Of a stretch of DNA of 49,576 nucleotides, positions 17,473-26,284 are shown piece by piece. Under the pieces are notes generated by a model, which saw nothing but the letters and a program-made list of their open reading frames with translations, did no database searches and had not been told where the DNA came from. Each line of letters starts with the position of its first letter. The stretch's first letter is position 1. This DNA comes from CAYJFX01 sp964370315. GTDB taxonomy: Bacteria > Spirochaetota > Spirochaetia > Treponematales > Treponemataceae. Both the position numbers and the translations under genes were made by a program. The stretch covers positions 1 through 49,576 of the forward strand of contig CAYJIS010000010.1 of assembly GCA_964370315.1 (NCBI GenBank). Reading direction: 5' to 3'.

Positions 17473-18255
17473 TTAATCTTTCCACACCTTCCATGGAGCT
17501 TTACCACTTTCCCATAATTCTTCAAGTTTTTCTTTTTCCCTAACCGTATCCATACACTGCCAAAAGCCCTCATGTTTATAGGCAATAAGCTCACCTTTTT
17601 TTGCAACTGTTTCTAAGGGCTCTTTTTCAAGAATAATTGTATCATCCTTGATATAATCTAAAAACTCAGGTTGGCATACTTTAAAACCAATATTTATAAG
17701 GTTTCCATCGCCTTGAGTTTTTTCTCTAAACTCTTTTATAGAACCATCTGGAGCAACATCTAATACTCCAAATCGCTGCCCTGCATTATATGCCGACATA
17801 GTAACCATTTTACCATGAGACTTATGAAAATCTACAAGTTTAGTTATATTTACATCTGCAACACCATCGCCATACGTGAGCATAAATGGCTCATTGTTTA
17901 AATATTCTTTAATTCGCTTTACACGTCCGCCAGTCATAGTCTGTAACCCTGTATCTACAACGGTTACTTTCCAAGGCTCTGCCTTATTACAATGAATAGT
18001 CATATCATTATTTCCAAGAGTAAAATCAAATGTTACATCTGATGTATGCAAAAAATAATCTGCAAAGTATTCTTTAATAACATGCTGTTTGTAGCCAGCG
18101 CATATAATAAACTCGTTATAACCATGGGCTGAATACAATTTCATAATATGCCATAGAATGGGCATACCACCAAGGTTTACCATTGGTTTTGGTTTAAATT
18201 GACTTTCTTCAGATATCCTTGTTCCAAATCCACCAGCTAAAATTACAACCTTCAT
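17473..18255 (-). CDS. rfbF: glucose-1-phosphate cytidylyltransferase
   Basis: Makes CDP-glucose from glucose-1-phosphate and CTP, the entry point to CDP-linked 3,6-dideoxyhexoses. VVILAGGFGTRISEES is the nucleotidyltransferase loop; FKPKPMVNLGGMPILWHI and the WQCMDT segment near the C-terminus are typical of RfbF. I choose the ATG at 18255 (260 residues) over the GTG two codons upstream, because AGAGG lies five bases before the ATG and directly abuts the GTG. It is the first gene of an operon of six and has its own clear promoter. Confidence 0.94.
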   Translation of the reverse strand: MKVVILAGGFGTRISEESQFKPKPMVNLGGMPILWHIMKLYSAHGYNEFIICAGYKQHVIKEYFADYFLHTSDVTFDFTLGNNDMTIHCNKAEPWKVTVVDTGLQTMTGGRVKRIKEYLNNEPFMLTYGDGVADVNITKLVDFHKSHGKMVTMSAYNAGQRFGVLDVAPDGSIKEFREKTQGDGNLINIGFKVCQPEFLDYIKDDTIILEKEPLETVAKKGELIAYKHEGFWQCMDTVREKEKLEELWESGKAPWKVWKD

Positions 18256-18270
18256 GAACACCTCTAAAAC

Positions 18271-18299
18271 ACTATACCATAAATAGTAATTCTTTTCAA
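18271..18299 (-). promoter_or_regulatory. promoter of the rfbFG-tkt-rfbH operon
   Basis: On the minus strand TTGAAA (18299-18294) and TATAGT (18276-18271) have the ideal 17-base spacing and 5/6 matches each. Transcription would begin near 18264, so the leader is very short, about 10 bases, and holds the AGAGG just before the rfbF ATG. Confidence 0.6.
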
Positions 18300-18345
18300 T
18301 AAGTAATTAAAAGCATGTCTATAATTAAAAAAAAGACTCTCTCAC

Positions 18346-18374
18346 TTGCGTATGATATAAAAAAAGTATATACT
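18346..18374 (+). promoter_or_regulatory. possible promoter of the GT2 gene at 18403
   Basis: TATACT at 18369-18374 is a good -10; TTGCGT at 18346-18351, 17 bases upstream, matches only the first three -35 bases. AAAGGAG follows before the ATG. It is divergent from the rfbF promoter; the 18262-18402 gap has no other feature. Confidence 0.4.
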
Positions 18375-18402
18375 AAATAAATATTTTTAGAAAGGAGTAT
18401 TA

Positions 18403-19575
18403 ATGAAACCTCTTGTATCAGTACTTATACCGTACTACAATGACCAAAAATACTTATCAGATGCTATACATTCTGTTCTTAATCAAACTTATGAAAATTT
18501 TGAACTAATTTTAATAAACCATGCTTGCACTGATTCAAGTAGAACAATAGCACATTCAATTAAGGATACAAGAATTGTTCATATTGACTTACCTACAAAT
18601 AACTTAGCAGGTGGCTCTTTAATATTTGATACCTTTGTACAAAAAGCACAAGGATATTATTTAAAACTATTTTGTGCGGATGATTTATTAGTTAACAATG
18701 CATTAGAATTACTAGTTAATCATATGCAAACAAATAAAGACGTTGATGTAGTATTTGGAAACATGCAGTATATAGATCAGAATTCTGTGTTACAAGAACA
18801 AACACGGTTTGAGAGTAATAATAAAAAATTATCATACAGAATAAAGTCAACTCTTACAAAGGAAAATCGAGAAGAAATACTAAAGCAACTATCAACTGGA
18901 AACACACCGTTTTCTTACCCTACAGTACTTTTCAAAAAAGCGATAACAAAAAAACTATTATTAAATCCAACACTTATTTATTTGTTTGATGTGCAACTCT
19001 GGGCTAACTTTGCTATAAACTCTTGTTGCATTGATGTTATTAATGACATAGTTTCGTATTATAGGCTGCACACCGATCAAATGACGTCCAACAGTTCATA
19101 TGTAGCATCCACTCACTTTGAACACCTACTATATATACCTCTCTTTTTTGAGATAAAGAACAAAGAACTAATTGCAACTATGTGCCATGATAGCCAATAT
19201 AAGGAAAAAATTAACTCTATCGACGAGTCCTTATTACCCTTTATTATTTGTCACTGGTACTTATTTAGCTCTAAGTTATATACTGACAGACTAATTAGTT
19301 TTATAAAAATATCAGAAATGTTAGCAGATAAAAATATGCGTGATAAAATAGAAACAAATTTTAACTTTACCATCCGTGACTTACGAAAATTATATTTACA
19401 AGAAGGTTTTGCAAAGACTTTTATCCCATTTGACGATACTTCAATTTCATTTAAAAGACTTGTTTTTTTACTACTGAGAAAAGTTTTTAAACCGTTTTTA
19501 CCAATGATGAGAAAACTACGAATAATTAAACTAATCAAAATTTTATTCAAAAAAAGTAAAGAAGTTGCACAATAA
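18403..19575 (+). CDS. GT2-family glycosyltransferase
   Basis: Cytoplasmic, probably membrane-associated glycosyltransferase of the GT-A fold. VSVLIPYYNDQKYLSDAIHS at the start is the family 2 nucleotide-binding opening, NHACTDSS replaces the common NDGSTDxS, and CADDLL is the metal-binding DxD region. The 390 residues include about 150 beyond the catalytic domain and end in a basic tail (LRIIKLIKILFKKSKEVAQ), suited to binding membrane lipids. Donor and acceptor cannot be predicted. It is transcribed alone, divergent from rfbF and convergent with 19678, so it is a separate transcription unit within the glycan region. Confidence 0.85.
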   Translation: MKPLVSVLIPYYNDQKYLSDAIHSVLNQTYENFELILINHACTDSSRTIAHSIKDTRIVHIDLPTNNLAGGSLIFDTFVQKAQGYYLKLFCADDLLVNNALELLVNHMQTNKDVDVVFGNMQYIDQNSVLQEQTRFESNNKKLSYRIKSTLTKENREEILKQLSTGNTPFSYPTVLFKKAITKKLLLNPTLIYLFDVQLWANFAINSCCIDVINDIVSYYRLHTDQMTSNSSYVASTHFEHLLYIPLFFEIKNKELIATMCHDSQYKEKINSIDESLLPFIICHWYLFSSKLYTDRLISFIKISEMLADKNMRDKIETNFNFTIRDLRKLYLQEGFAKTFIPFDDTSISFKRLVFLLLRKVFKPFLPMMRKLRIIKLIKILFKKSKEVAQ

Positions 19576-19677
19576 GTGTCATTTTGTAATTCTAATAAAT
19601 AGTAAGTTTTGTAATTATTCTATGTCTCAAGCATCTTTTTAAAGAAGTATAATTTATATTACAATTGTATCCCGAGC

Positions 19678-20703
19678 TTATTTTTTATAAAACTGCATTT
19701 TTCTGTATAATGCATAACATAACAAGTGCAACTTAACTGTTATATATATAGGCGTAAAAAAACTTTGTAGAAAGCACCAATCATACATTCGTTCAAGAAT
19801 AGTTTTATTGTTAAAAGAAATTTGTTCTACACTTTTCTTAAATTTCACATCATTAAGTATTTGTAAACATTTTTTTCTTGCAACATTATATGGAGCATTG
19901 TGAATAAAATGAAAAAAAGCTGCTTTCCCATAATGATAATAAGAATTTGGTGGCTCATAGCCCATGACAACTAAAATTCTATTTAAAGTATTTTTTAATT
20001 CATCCCAAAAGTTTTCTCTGTAGCGTTTTGAGGCACTACCTTGATATGTCACAATTGTATACGCATAGAAGTCTGTTATTTTAATTTTTGAAAATTTCTT
20101 AAACACCTCTAAACAGAAACAAAGATCTTCGGCGTATACAAGTTTTGTGTCAAAGTAAATATTATTACTAATCAATAGGTTCTTTTTATAGAGGTATTGA
20201 ACAGAGCTACCTTGCATAATACTATTTTCCCAATTTTTATATATGGGATAATCTAGCATACACTCACTAAGCTTAATAAAACCTTCTTTATCATATACCC
20301 CAGCTGAGAGTTTTAGACTATCTTTTATAATGGCATCGTTTTTATGTCTCACAAAATTATACATTAATAATTCATCATCTTTATTAATACTCTTAATAAC
20401 TTTCTGCATTTCATCTGCAACAATAAAATCATCTGCATCTACGAATGAAATAAAATCGCCTTTTGCCTTTAGTATACCATTATTTCTTGCTACTGAAACT
20501 CCTGAGTTCTCTTGTGTATATACAAAAACATTTGCATGATTTTTTTTATACTTTTTACAAATTGCTTCCGTTTTATCCACTGAACCATCATTAATAATAA
20601 TAATTTCAAATTTAGCATTTTTAACAAGTAATATACTATCGACACAACGTTTAATTGTATTTTCTGCATTGTATGCAGGTATAATAAAAGAAATAAATGC
20701 CAT
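19678..20703 (-). CDS. GT2-family glycosyltransferase
   Basis: GT-A glycosyltransferase with the canonical elements: ISFIIPAYNAENTIKRCVDS, IINDGSVDKT and FVDADDFI, the last carrying the DxD metal site. At 341 residues it has a basic C-terminus with hydrophobic patches (FTPIYITVKLHLLCYALYRK) that may anchor it to the inner membrane. It is the final gene of the long minus-strand polysaccharide operon, 37 bases after the preceding gene. No terminator hairpin is evident in the 19576-19677 gap, where it faces the convergent GT2 gene. The sugar it transfers is unknown. Confidence 0.87.
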   Translation of the reverse strand: MAFISFIIPAYNAENTIKRCVDSILLVKNAKFEIIIINDGSVDKTEAICKKYKKNHANVFVYTQENSGVSVARNNGILKAKGDFISFVDADDFIVADEMQKVIKSINKDDELLMYNFVRHKNDAIIKDSLKLSAGVYDKEGFIKLSECMLDYPIYKNWENSIMQGSSVQYLYKKNLLISNNIYFDTKLVYAEDLCFCLEVFKKFSKIKITDFYAYTIVTYQGSASKRYRENFWDELKNTLNRILVVMGYEPPNSYYHYGKAAFFHFIHNAPYNVARKKCLQILNDVKFKKSVEQISFNNKTILERMYDWCFLQSFFTPIYITVKLHLLCYALYRKMQFYKK

Positions 20704-20740
20704 TGTATACCCTCTTTATCTAAATCTATTTTATTTGTTC

Positions 20741-21877
20741 TTATATTGCAAAATATTTTTTATAGTTTTCTGAAAAACTTTCTTCACTGTACTTTTCTTT
20801 GCAGGACTTCATTATAGTTCCTAAATCATATTTTACATAGTCACGATAAACTAATTGCAAAGCCTCTTCAACTGCATCTACTGAATAGTCTTCTATCAAA
20901 ACACCATTATCTTTGGTTACTATATCATTTGCCCCACCATTGTTTGCACCAATAATTATATTTCCACTTGCTAATGCTTCGATGTATGCAACACCAAATG
21001 TTTCTGTTTCACTTACCAAAGCCATTACATGGCTAGTAGACAAATGCTGTGCTACTTCTTCACGTGAGAGTAAACCGAGTAAAGTAATTTGGTCACCTCT
21101 GTTATTATCATGTACCAGCTTTTGCAAGGTTTCTTTTTCTATACCATCACCAATAATTTTTAATTCTATTTTATCTTCATTCTTAAAGGCTTTAATAAAT
21201 CCCTGGATAAGTAAATCCATTTTTTTTAACGGGATTAAATTACCTATACTTACAAATGCAAATGGTGTTTCTGTCTTCGTCTCTGTAGAAAAAAACATAT
21301 TGCTTACTAAATTTGGATGAACTGTAATCTTCTCTTTTATGCCTGTCATTTCTTCAACATGATTTTTTAAGTTTTCAGAAACACAAATATAATGTTTACT
21401 ATTTTTTACACATATTTTTAGGATATCTTTTTCATAGTTGCTCAACTGATTTTTTAATATTTTGCTCCTATGTTCAGTTACAATGTATGGAATATTAAAC
21501 TTTTTACTAATGCAATCGGCAATATAGCCACCATTTAAAAATGAGTGGGCGTGGATACAGTCAAAATTTTCTTTGCAAAATTCTTTTTGAAAAATTTTAT
21601 TGGAAAAAAACCTTAACACCATATAATACAACTTGGGAAAGCGCCAGAGCAAAGGTATTTTTACAACAAACCGTAAGACTTCAATTTCATCCTCTATGTA
21701 TTTATTTTTTTTAAAAAGTGAAAAATCAGGTTTTTGTCTTAACCCTAATACTTCTATGCATAAAACAGTAACATCAACTCCTGCTTTTTTTAATGCTTCT
21801 GTTTGCTCCCTAAAAAAACTGCCATTATTTGGGCTACTCTTACTTGGATACCATGATGGAATTACTAGTACATTCAT
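20741..21877 (-). CDS. GT4-family glycosyltransferase
   Basis: GT-B fold retaining glycosyltransferase, 378 residues. The N-terminal domain opens with VLVIPSWYPSKSSPNNGSFF, and the C-terminal domain has IGNLIPLKKMDLLIQGF and the E-x7-E type donor site around SETETFGVAYIEALASG. It would add a sugar to a lipid-linked glycan on the cytoplasmic face. It starts four bases after the stop of the preceding gene, so it is clearly co-transcribed. WbuB- or colanic-acid-type transferases start alike, but the specificity cannot be assigned. Confidence 0.9.
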   Translation of the reverse strand: MNVLVIPSWYPSKSSPNNGSFFREQTEALKKAGVDVTVLCIEVLGLRQKPDFSLFKKNKYIEDEIEVLRFVVKIPLLWRFPKLYYMVLRFFSNKIFQKEFCKENFDCIHAHSFLNGGYIADCISKKFNIPYIVTEHRSKILKNQLSNYEKDILKICVKNSKHYICVSENLKNHVEEMTGIKEKITVHPNLVSNMFFSTETKTETPFAFVSIGNLIPLKKMDLLIQGFIKAFKNEDKIELKIIGDGIEKETLQKLVHDNNRGDQITLLGLLSREEVAQHLSTSHVMALVSETETFGVAYIEALASGNIIIGANNGGANDIVTKDNGVLIEDYSVDAVEEALQLVYRDYVKYDLGTIMKSCKEKYSEESFSENYKKYFAI

Positions 21878-21881
21878 CTTC

Positions 21882-22988
21882 TTATCCTTCCTTTCCTAAA
21901 TCTTTAATCACCGTTTGTGCCCTAGCTTTCCATGTGTTTTTCTCTGCTACTTCTTTAAGAATGCGTTGCTTTTTTGCAATTAAAGTTTTATCTTTATGTA
22001 AATCAGTTAATAGCTTTTGTAATTCTTCAATATTGTGTTCAATTACCCAACCTATGTTATTTTCCTGTACAAAATCTCCTGCAACAGATCCATTACAAGC
22101 AACTATAGGGGTTACATGTGCAAGATATTCAAACATTTTAATAGGAGATGCTATTTTCCAATATCCAGAACCTTCAAAAAAAATTAAACATATATCAGCC
22201 TTTTTATAATACTCATCTAAATCTTTGCCCGATGTATGAACAATGGTAATTCTATTTGTTAATAAATTTTCATAGTCATTTTGTACATTAATCCATTCAG
22301 GACCTCTACAACAAATTGTTAATGAAATAAAAGGCAAATCTTTTATTGCTTGTAATAACTTTGTTAAGTTGTAATTTCCTTGAATGCCACCTACATAAAG
22401 TAATTCTAAATTTTCATTCGTCTTTATGTCTATTTTTCTCTTAGTAAATGATTCAGAAAAATCGCACCCAGGAGGAAGAGGTAGAGTATTATCGAGAATA
22501 TTTACATATTCGTTCATTTTCATGGACGGTAGATATAAAACATCAACATACTTTTTATATTGTACTAAATCGTAGTTATACATAGGCAAAAAAACATACT
22601 TTTTTACAAAGCGTATGTTTTCTTGATTACCAAATTTCCAGTGGATATCCCTATAAAAAAGCCCTATTTTAATTCCGTGCTTTTTACAAAAATTAAAAAA
22701 TGAAAAGTCTAGCAGTGGATTTAGAGGGATGCGCTTCCAACCTGTAAGCAAAGTTGGCATAGTGTTACTTTCTGAATACATAAAATCATACTTTACACCA
22801 CTTTTTATATTCTTTTTTATTTTTCGTATAGATTTTTTTCTCTGATAACCATTCCCCATTACAGCATGTACTTCATACCCACTGTCCTTAAAAGCCTGGA
22901 GCATTTTTAAAGGACGCACCTGAGAACCAGATAGACCTTTAGGGTTTACATAATTGGGAATATGAAATATACAACGTTTTATATTCAT
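21882..22988 (-). CDS. glycosyltransferase, paralogue of the next gene upstream
   Basis: GT-B-like glycosyltransferase of 368 residues. It shares long blocks with the protein encoded at 22985-24109, for example YDFMYSES-TMPTLLT, FCKKHGIKIGLFYRDIHWKF, LYVGGIQG and IKMFEYLAH, and is clearly a tandem duplicate (roughly half the residues identical by eye). The C-terminal KMFEYLAHVTPIVA segment is the donor-binding part of GT4-type enzymes. Its ATG overlaps the stop of its paralogue (ATGA), so the two are translationally coupled. The copies may add successive or alternative sugars. Specificity unknown. Confidence 0.83.
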   Translation of the reverse strand: MNIKRCIFHIPNYVNPKGLSGSQVRPLKMLQAFKDSGYEVHAVMGNGYQRKKSIRKIKKNIKSGVKYDFMYSESNTMPTLLTGWKRIPLNPLLDFSFFNFCKKHGIKIGLFYRDIHWKFGNQENIRFVKKYVFLPMYNYDLVQYKKYVDVLYLPSMKMNEYVNILDNTLPLPPGCDFSESFTKRKIDIKTNENLELLYVGGIQGNYNLTKLLQAIKDLPFISLTICCRGPEWINVQNDYENLLTNRITIVHTSGKDLDEYYKKADICLIFFEGSGYWKIASPIKMFEYLAHVTPIVACNGSVAGDFVQENNIGWVIEHNIEELQKLLTDLHKDKTLIAKKQRILKEVAEKNTWKARAQTVIKDLGKEG

Positions 22989-24109
22989 TTTTTTTCAATT
23001 TCCTCTAATGCTGAAATATCACTTACCACTTGATTCGCCCTAGCATCCCATGTATTTTCTTTCGCTACAGACAGCATAGTTCCTTGTATACCATCTATAA
23101 GTGAACGATTAGCGTGTAGCTTTCTAAGTAAGTTTGCAAGCTCCTTTTCACTATGCGCTATTGACCATCCAATCTTATTTTTTTCTACAAAGTCACCAGC
23201 AACAGAACCGCTGCAAGCAATTATAGGCGTTGTATGGGCTAAATATTCAAACATCTTAATAGGTACGGCAAATGTCCAATACCCTGTACTTTCAAAAAAT
23301 ATCATGCAAATATCTGCATCTACATAATACTTTGCTAAATCTTCCCCAGATGTATGTACAACGTTAATACGATCAGTCATGTATGAATTATATCGCGCCT
23401 TAGATGCTTCCCATTCAAAATCACGGCAGCAAATAGTTAAAGAAATAAAATCCAAGTCCTTTATTGTTTTTAATAAACATGACAGGTCATATATGCCTTG
23501 AATTCCGCCTACATATAATAATTTTATCATATTTGACGTAACATTGCTAGTGATTTTTTTTGTAATAGAACTTGCAATATCGCAGCCAGGAGGTAGTTGA
23601 CCTATACTATTAGAACTATGAACATACTCCTTCATTTTATTTGAAGGTAAATATAATACATTAACAAACTTCTTATATTGCGTAAGGTCATACTTGTACA
23701 TTGGAATGGAAATAATGCGTTTTAATAAAGAAACATTTTTTTTATACACAGGAAACTTCCAATGTATATCACGATAAAAAAGCCCAATTTTTATTCCGTG
23801 CTTCTTACAAAACGTAAAAAAACCAAAATCTAAAAAGGGATAGGTTGGTAAATGATTTTTTTCAGTAAGTAACGTTGGCATAGTACTACTTTCACTATAC
23901 ATAAAGTCGTATTTAATTCCACTCTTAATGTTATTCTTGATTTCTTTTATTTGCTGTTTGCGCTCTTTTCCGTAGCCCATAATTATATCAACATTATAGC
24001 CTATTGCCTTAAATGCATTCATCATTTTTAAAGGACGCACGTGTGAACCTGAAGTAGCTAAAGGGTCTATAAAGTTTGGAACATGAAAAATACAGTTTTT
24101 TTGGCTCAC
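22985..24109 (-). CDS. glycosyltransferase, tandem paralogue
   Basis: GT-B-like transferase, 374 residues, starting with GTG three bases after the previous stop. Conserved blocks include SGSHVRPLKMMNAF (the glycine-rich N-terminal loop), YRDIHWKF and PIKMFEYLAHTTPIIACSGS near the C-terminus. Very similar to its downstream neighbour, from which it differs mostly in surface loops and the last 30 residues. Both lie in the middle of the operon after the ManNAc3NAcA genes, so a role in building the same repeating unit is likely. Confidence 0.83.
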   Translation of the reverse strand: MSQKNCIFHVPNFIDPLATSGSHVRPLKMMNAFKAIGYNVDIIMGYGKERKQQIKEIKNNIKSGIKYDFMYSESSTMPTLLTEKNHLPTYPFLDFGFFTFCKKHGIKIGLFYRDIHWKFPVYKKNVSLLKRIISIPMYKYDLTQYKKFVNVLYLPSNKMKEYVHSSNSIGQLPPGCDIASSITKKITSNVTSNMIKLLYVGGIQGIYDLSCLLKTIKDLDFISLTICCRDFEWEASKARYNSYMTDRINVVHTSGEDLAKYYVDADICMIFFESTGYWTFAVPIKMFEYLAHTTPIIACSGSVAGDFVEKNKIGWSIAHSEKELANLLRKLHANRSLIDGIQGTMLSVAKENTWDARANQVVSDISALEEIEKK

Positions 24110-24112
24110 TTT

Positions 24113-25219
24113 CTACTTTCCTTCTAATACATTAAAATATACTTCTTCCATAGTATGTACATTATCTTCCCAGTTATATAAATCTTGTACACGCTGTTTA
24201 CCGTTTTTGCCAAAACGTTTACATAAGTCTGTATTTAAAAGTAGCTCTATTAAGGCATCCTTTGCTTGCTCCAAATTATCACGTTTTACAATAAAGCCTG
24301 TTTTGTTGTCTTCAACTACTTCCTTAAATCCATCAACATCAGAACAAACAACGGGAACGCCCATAGCCATAGCTTCTACTGCAGAAACACCAAAGCTTTC
24401 ACTATCTTTTTGACTAAGTGCGCAAAAAATATCAAAAGTATTTAACACATTTGGAACATCAGTATTTGGAATACTACCCATTAAAAATATATAGTTACTA
24501 AGATTTTGGCTTTCTATAAGATTTTGTAATTCTTCTTTTTGTGCTCCATCTCCATATATTTCAAATCGCAATCTTTCTTTTATGTTGTTAGAGAGTCGAA
24601 CATCTTGCAAAAGAGCTTCAATTACTTGAATTAACTCCTTGATGCCATATTTTGGAAGCAGTGCTTTTATATTTCCAATAATTAGTTTTTCTTTCTTTTT
24701 TGCAGTGTATAAGCTTGAGTTAAATAAATCTAAGTCAACGCCAAAGGGTGTTACGGCTATGTCTAAGTTTTTATTACACATCACTTTTTTAACTTGTTCT
24801 GCCATGCAGTGGCTTGTGGAAGCAATTTTTGTAGCATACGAAAGATTCTTTTTTACAATAATCTTTTTTACAATACTTTCATACGGAAAATCGTAGACAT
24901 CACTCCCCCACACAGATAAAATGATGTTAGATAGTTTTGCTTTGCGTGCAAGTGTGCCATATCCACTTGCATAATGTGCATTTATAATATCAGGTTGTAT
25001 TTTTAGTGATAGTCTTTTTAGCTCGCTAGCATTTAGATAGTATCCAAGTGTTCCCTTATATTGTAGTTCATACATAAAAACAGACTCATGTATTGCATCT
25101 TGTTTTGGCGCATGACCTTTGTTAAAAGCTAAATGAACTTCATGCCCTTTTTTTGAAAGACTATTTACCCATTTTATTGTATGAATACTGGATGCTGCGG
25201 CTAAAAATAAAATTTTCAC
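24113..25219 (-). CDS. GT4-family glycosyltransferase
   Basis: Retaining GT-B transferase of 368 residues beginning MKILFLAAASSIHTIKWVN from a GTG that directly follows the stop of the oxidoreductase gene. IHTIKW is common in GT4 enzymes acting on N-acetylated sugars, and KDSESFGVSAVEAMAMGVPV contains the E-x7-E donor-binding motif. A role in transferring ManNAc3NAcA or a related sugar is attractive because it adjoins that pathway, but this is positional inference. Confidence 0.9.
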   Translation of the reverse strand: MKILFLAAASSIHTIKWVNSLSKKGHEVHLAFNKGHAPKQDAIHESVFMYELQYKGTLGYYLNASELKRLSLKIQPDIINAHYASGYGTLARKAKLSNIILSVWGSDVYDFPYESIVKKIIVKKNLSYATKIASTSHCMAEQVKKVMCNKNLDIAVTPFGVDLDLFNSSLYTAKKKEKLIIGNIKALLPKYGIKELIQVIEALLQDVRLSNNIKERLRFEIYGDGAQKEELQNLIESQNLSNYIFLMGSIPNTDVPNVLNTFDIFCALSQKDSESFGVSAVEAMAMGVPVVCSDVDGFKEVVEDNKTGFIVKRDNLEQAKDALIELLLNTDLCKRFGKNGKQRVQDLYNWEDNVHTMEEVYFNVLEGK

Positions 25220-26284
25220 CTAATCAAACCGCCCAACAAAGTCAGTAGATGCAACGTTTCCTAGTGGCATTTTTACAGGTTTTCCTTCCATGGCTGATTT
25301 ATAAATTGATAAAATCATTTCTACAGCACGCTTTCCAGCTTCTGCATCTATATATGGTTTTCTGTTTTTTTCTATGGCTTCTACAAAGTCTTTCCATACT
25401 GATGTGTGCCCATTTCCATACACATTTTCTGTTTTTTCTTCAAAGCCTGCTAAATCTTCATCAGTTTCTGCAAAGTTCCATACATCTATGGTGTTTACAC
25501 TTTTACCGCCAAGTTTTACAGTCCCTTTTTCACCAAATACATATAATGTTTCTTCTAAGTTAGATGGATACACATTTGTGGTGCCTTCAATAGTACCAAT
25601 AGCACCATTTTTAAACTTTACAATGGCTGTCCCTAAATCTTCGCATTCTAAGTAGTCGTGGGTAACTTGTGTTGTAACGCCGTATACTTCTTCTATTTCG
25701 TCTCCTAGCATCCACCGTAAAAGGTCAATACCATGAATACATTGGTTCATTAAGGCGCCGCCGTCCTGCTCCCATGTTCCCCTCCACGGCGCTTGTGTAT
25801 AATAATCCTTATTGCGGTTCCATCTAACATGCACCGTACCGTGTGAAAGTTTTCCAAAACTACCACTTTCTATTTTTGATCGTAACTTTTGAACAGAAAT
25901 ATTAAAACGGTTTTGGTGGCAAGCGCACACCTTAACATTTTTTTTATGTGATAAGGCAATAATCTTGTCACAGTCTTCTATACTCATTGCCATTGGCTTT
26001 TCGATGATACAGTGAATACCCTTTTCAATACAATACAGTGCAATTTCTGCATGGTTTCCACTTTCAGTTGCTATAGAAACAAAATCTATGCTTTCTTTTT
26101 CTATCATTTCTTTGTAGTCAGCATAACGCGCAATGCCTTTGTTTTCTAAGCCATGTTTTGCTAACACGCTTTCCATATTTTCTGTTACAATATCGCACAC
26201 TGCACTTATTGTAATATTGTTTTCCACTGCTGCTTTTATGTGGTTTGTAGATATTCTTCCACATCCTATTAATGCATAATTCAT
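25220..26284 (-). CDS. wbpB: UDP-GlcNAcA 3-dehydrogenase (WbpB/WlbA-type)
   Basis: Gfo/Idh/MocA-family oxidoreductase that oxidises C3 of UDP-N-acetylglucosaminuronic acid to a 3-keto sugar, which the WbpE-type aminotransferase then aminates. YALIGCGRISTNHI is the NAD-binding loop, EKPMAMS holds the catalytic-region lysine, and ECEDLGTAIVKFKNGAIGTI is typical of the C-terminal domain. The 354 residues are a little longer than WbpB. The ATG overlaps the stop of the epimerase gene by one base (TAATG). All other members of the wbpABDEI set lie upstream in the operon, which makes this assignment much firmer than the domain alone. Confidence 0.85.
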   Translation of the reverse strand: MNYALIGCGRISTNHIKAAVENNITISAVCDIVTENMESVLAKHGLENKGIARYADYKEMIEKESIDFVSIATESGNHAEIALYCIEKGIHCIIEKPMAMSIEDCDKIIALSHKKNVKVCACHQNRFNISVQKLRSKIESGSFGKLSHGTVHVRWNRNKDYYTQAPWRGTWEQDGGALMNQCIHGIDLLRWMLGDEIEEVYGVTTQVTHDYLECEDLGTAIVKFKNGAIGTIEGTTNVYPSNLEETLYVFGEKGTVKLGGKSVNTIDVWNFAETDEDLAGFEEKTENVYGNGHTSVWKDFVEAIEKNRKPYIDAEAGKRAVEMILSIYKSAMEGKPVKMPLGNVASTDFVGRFD

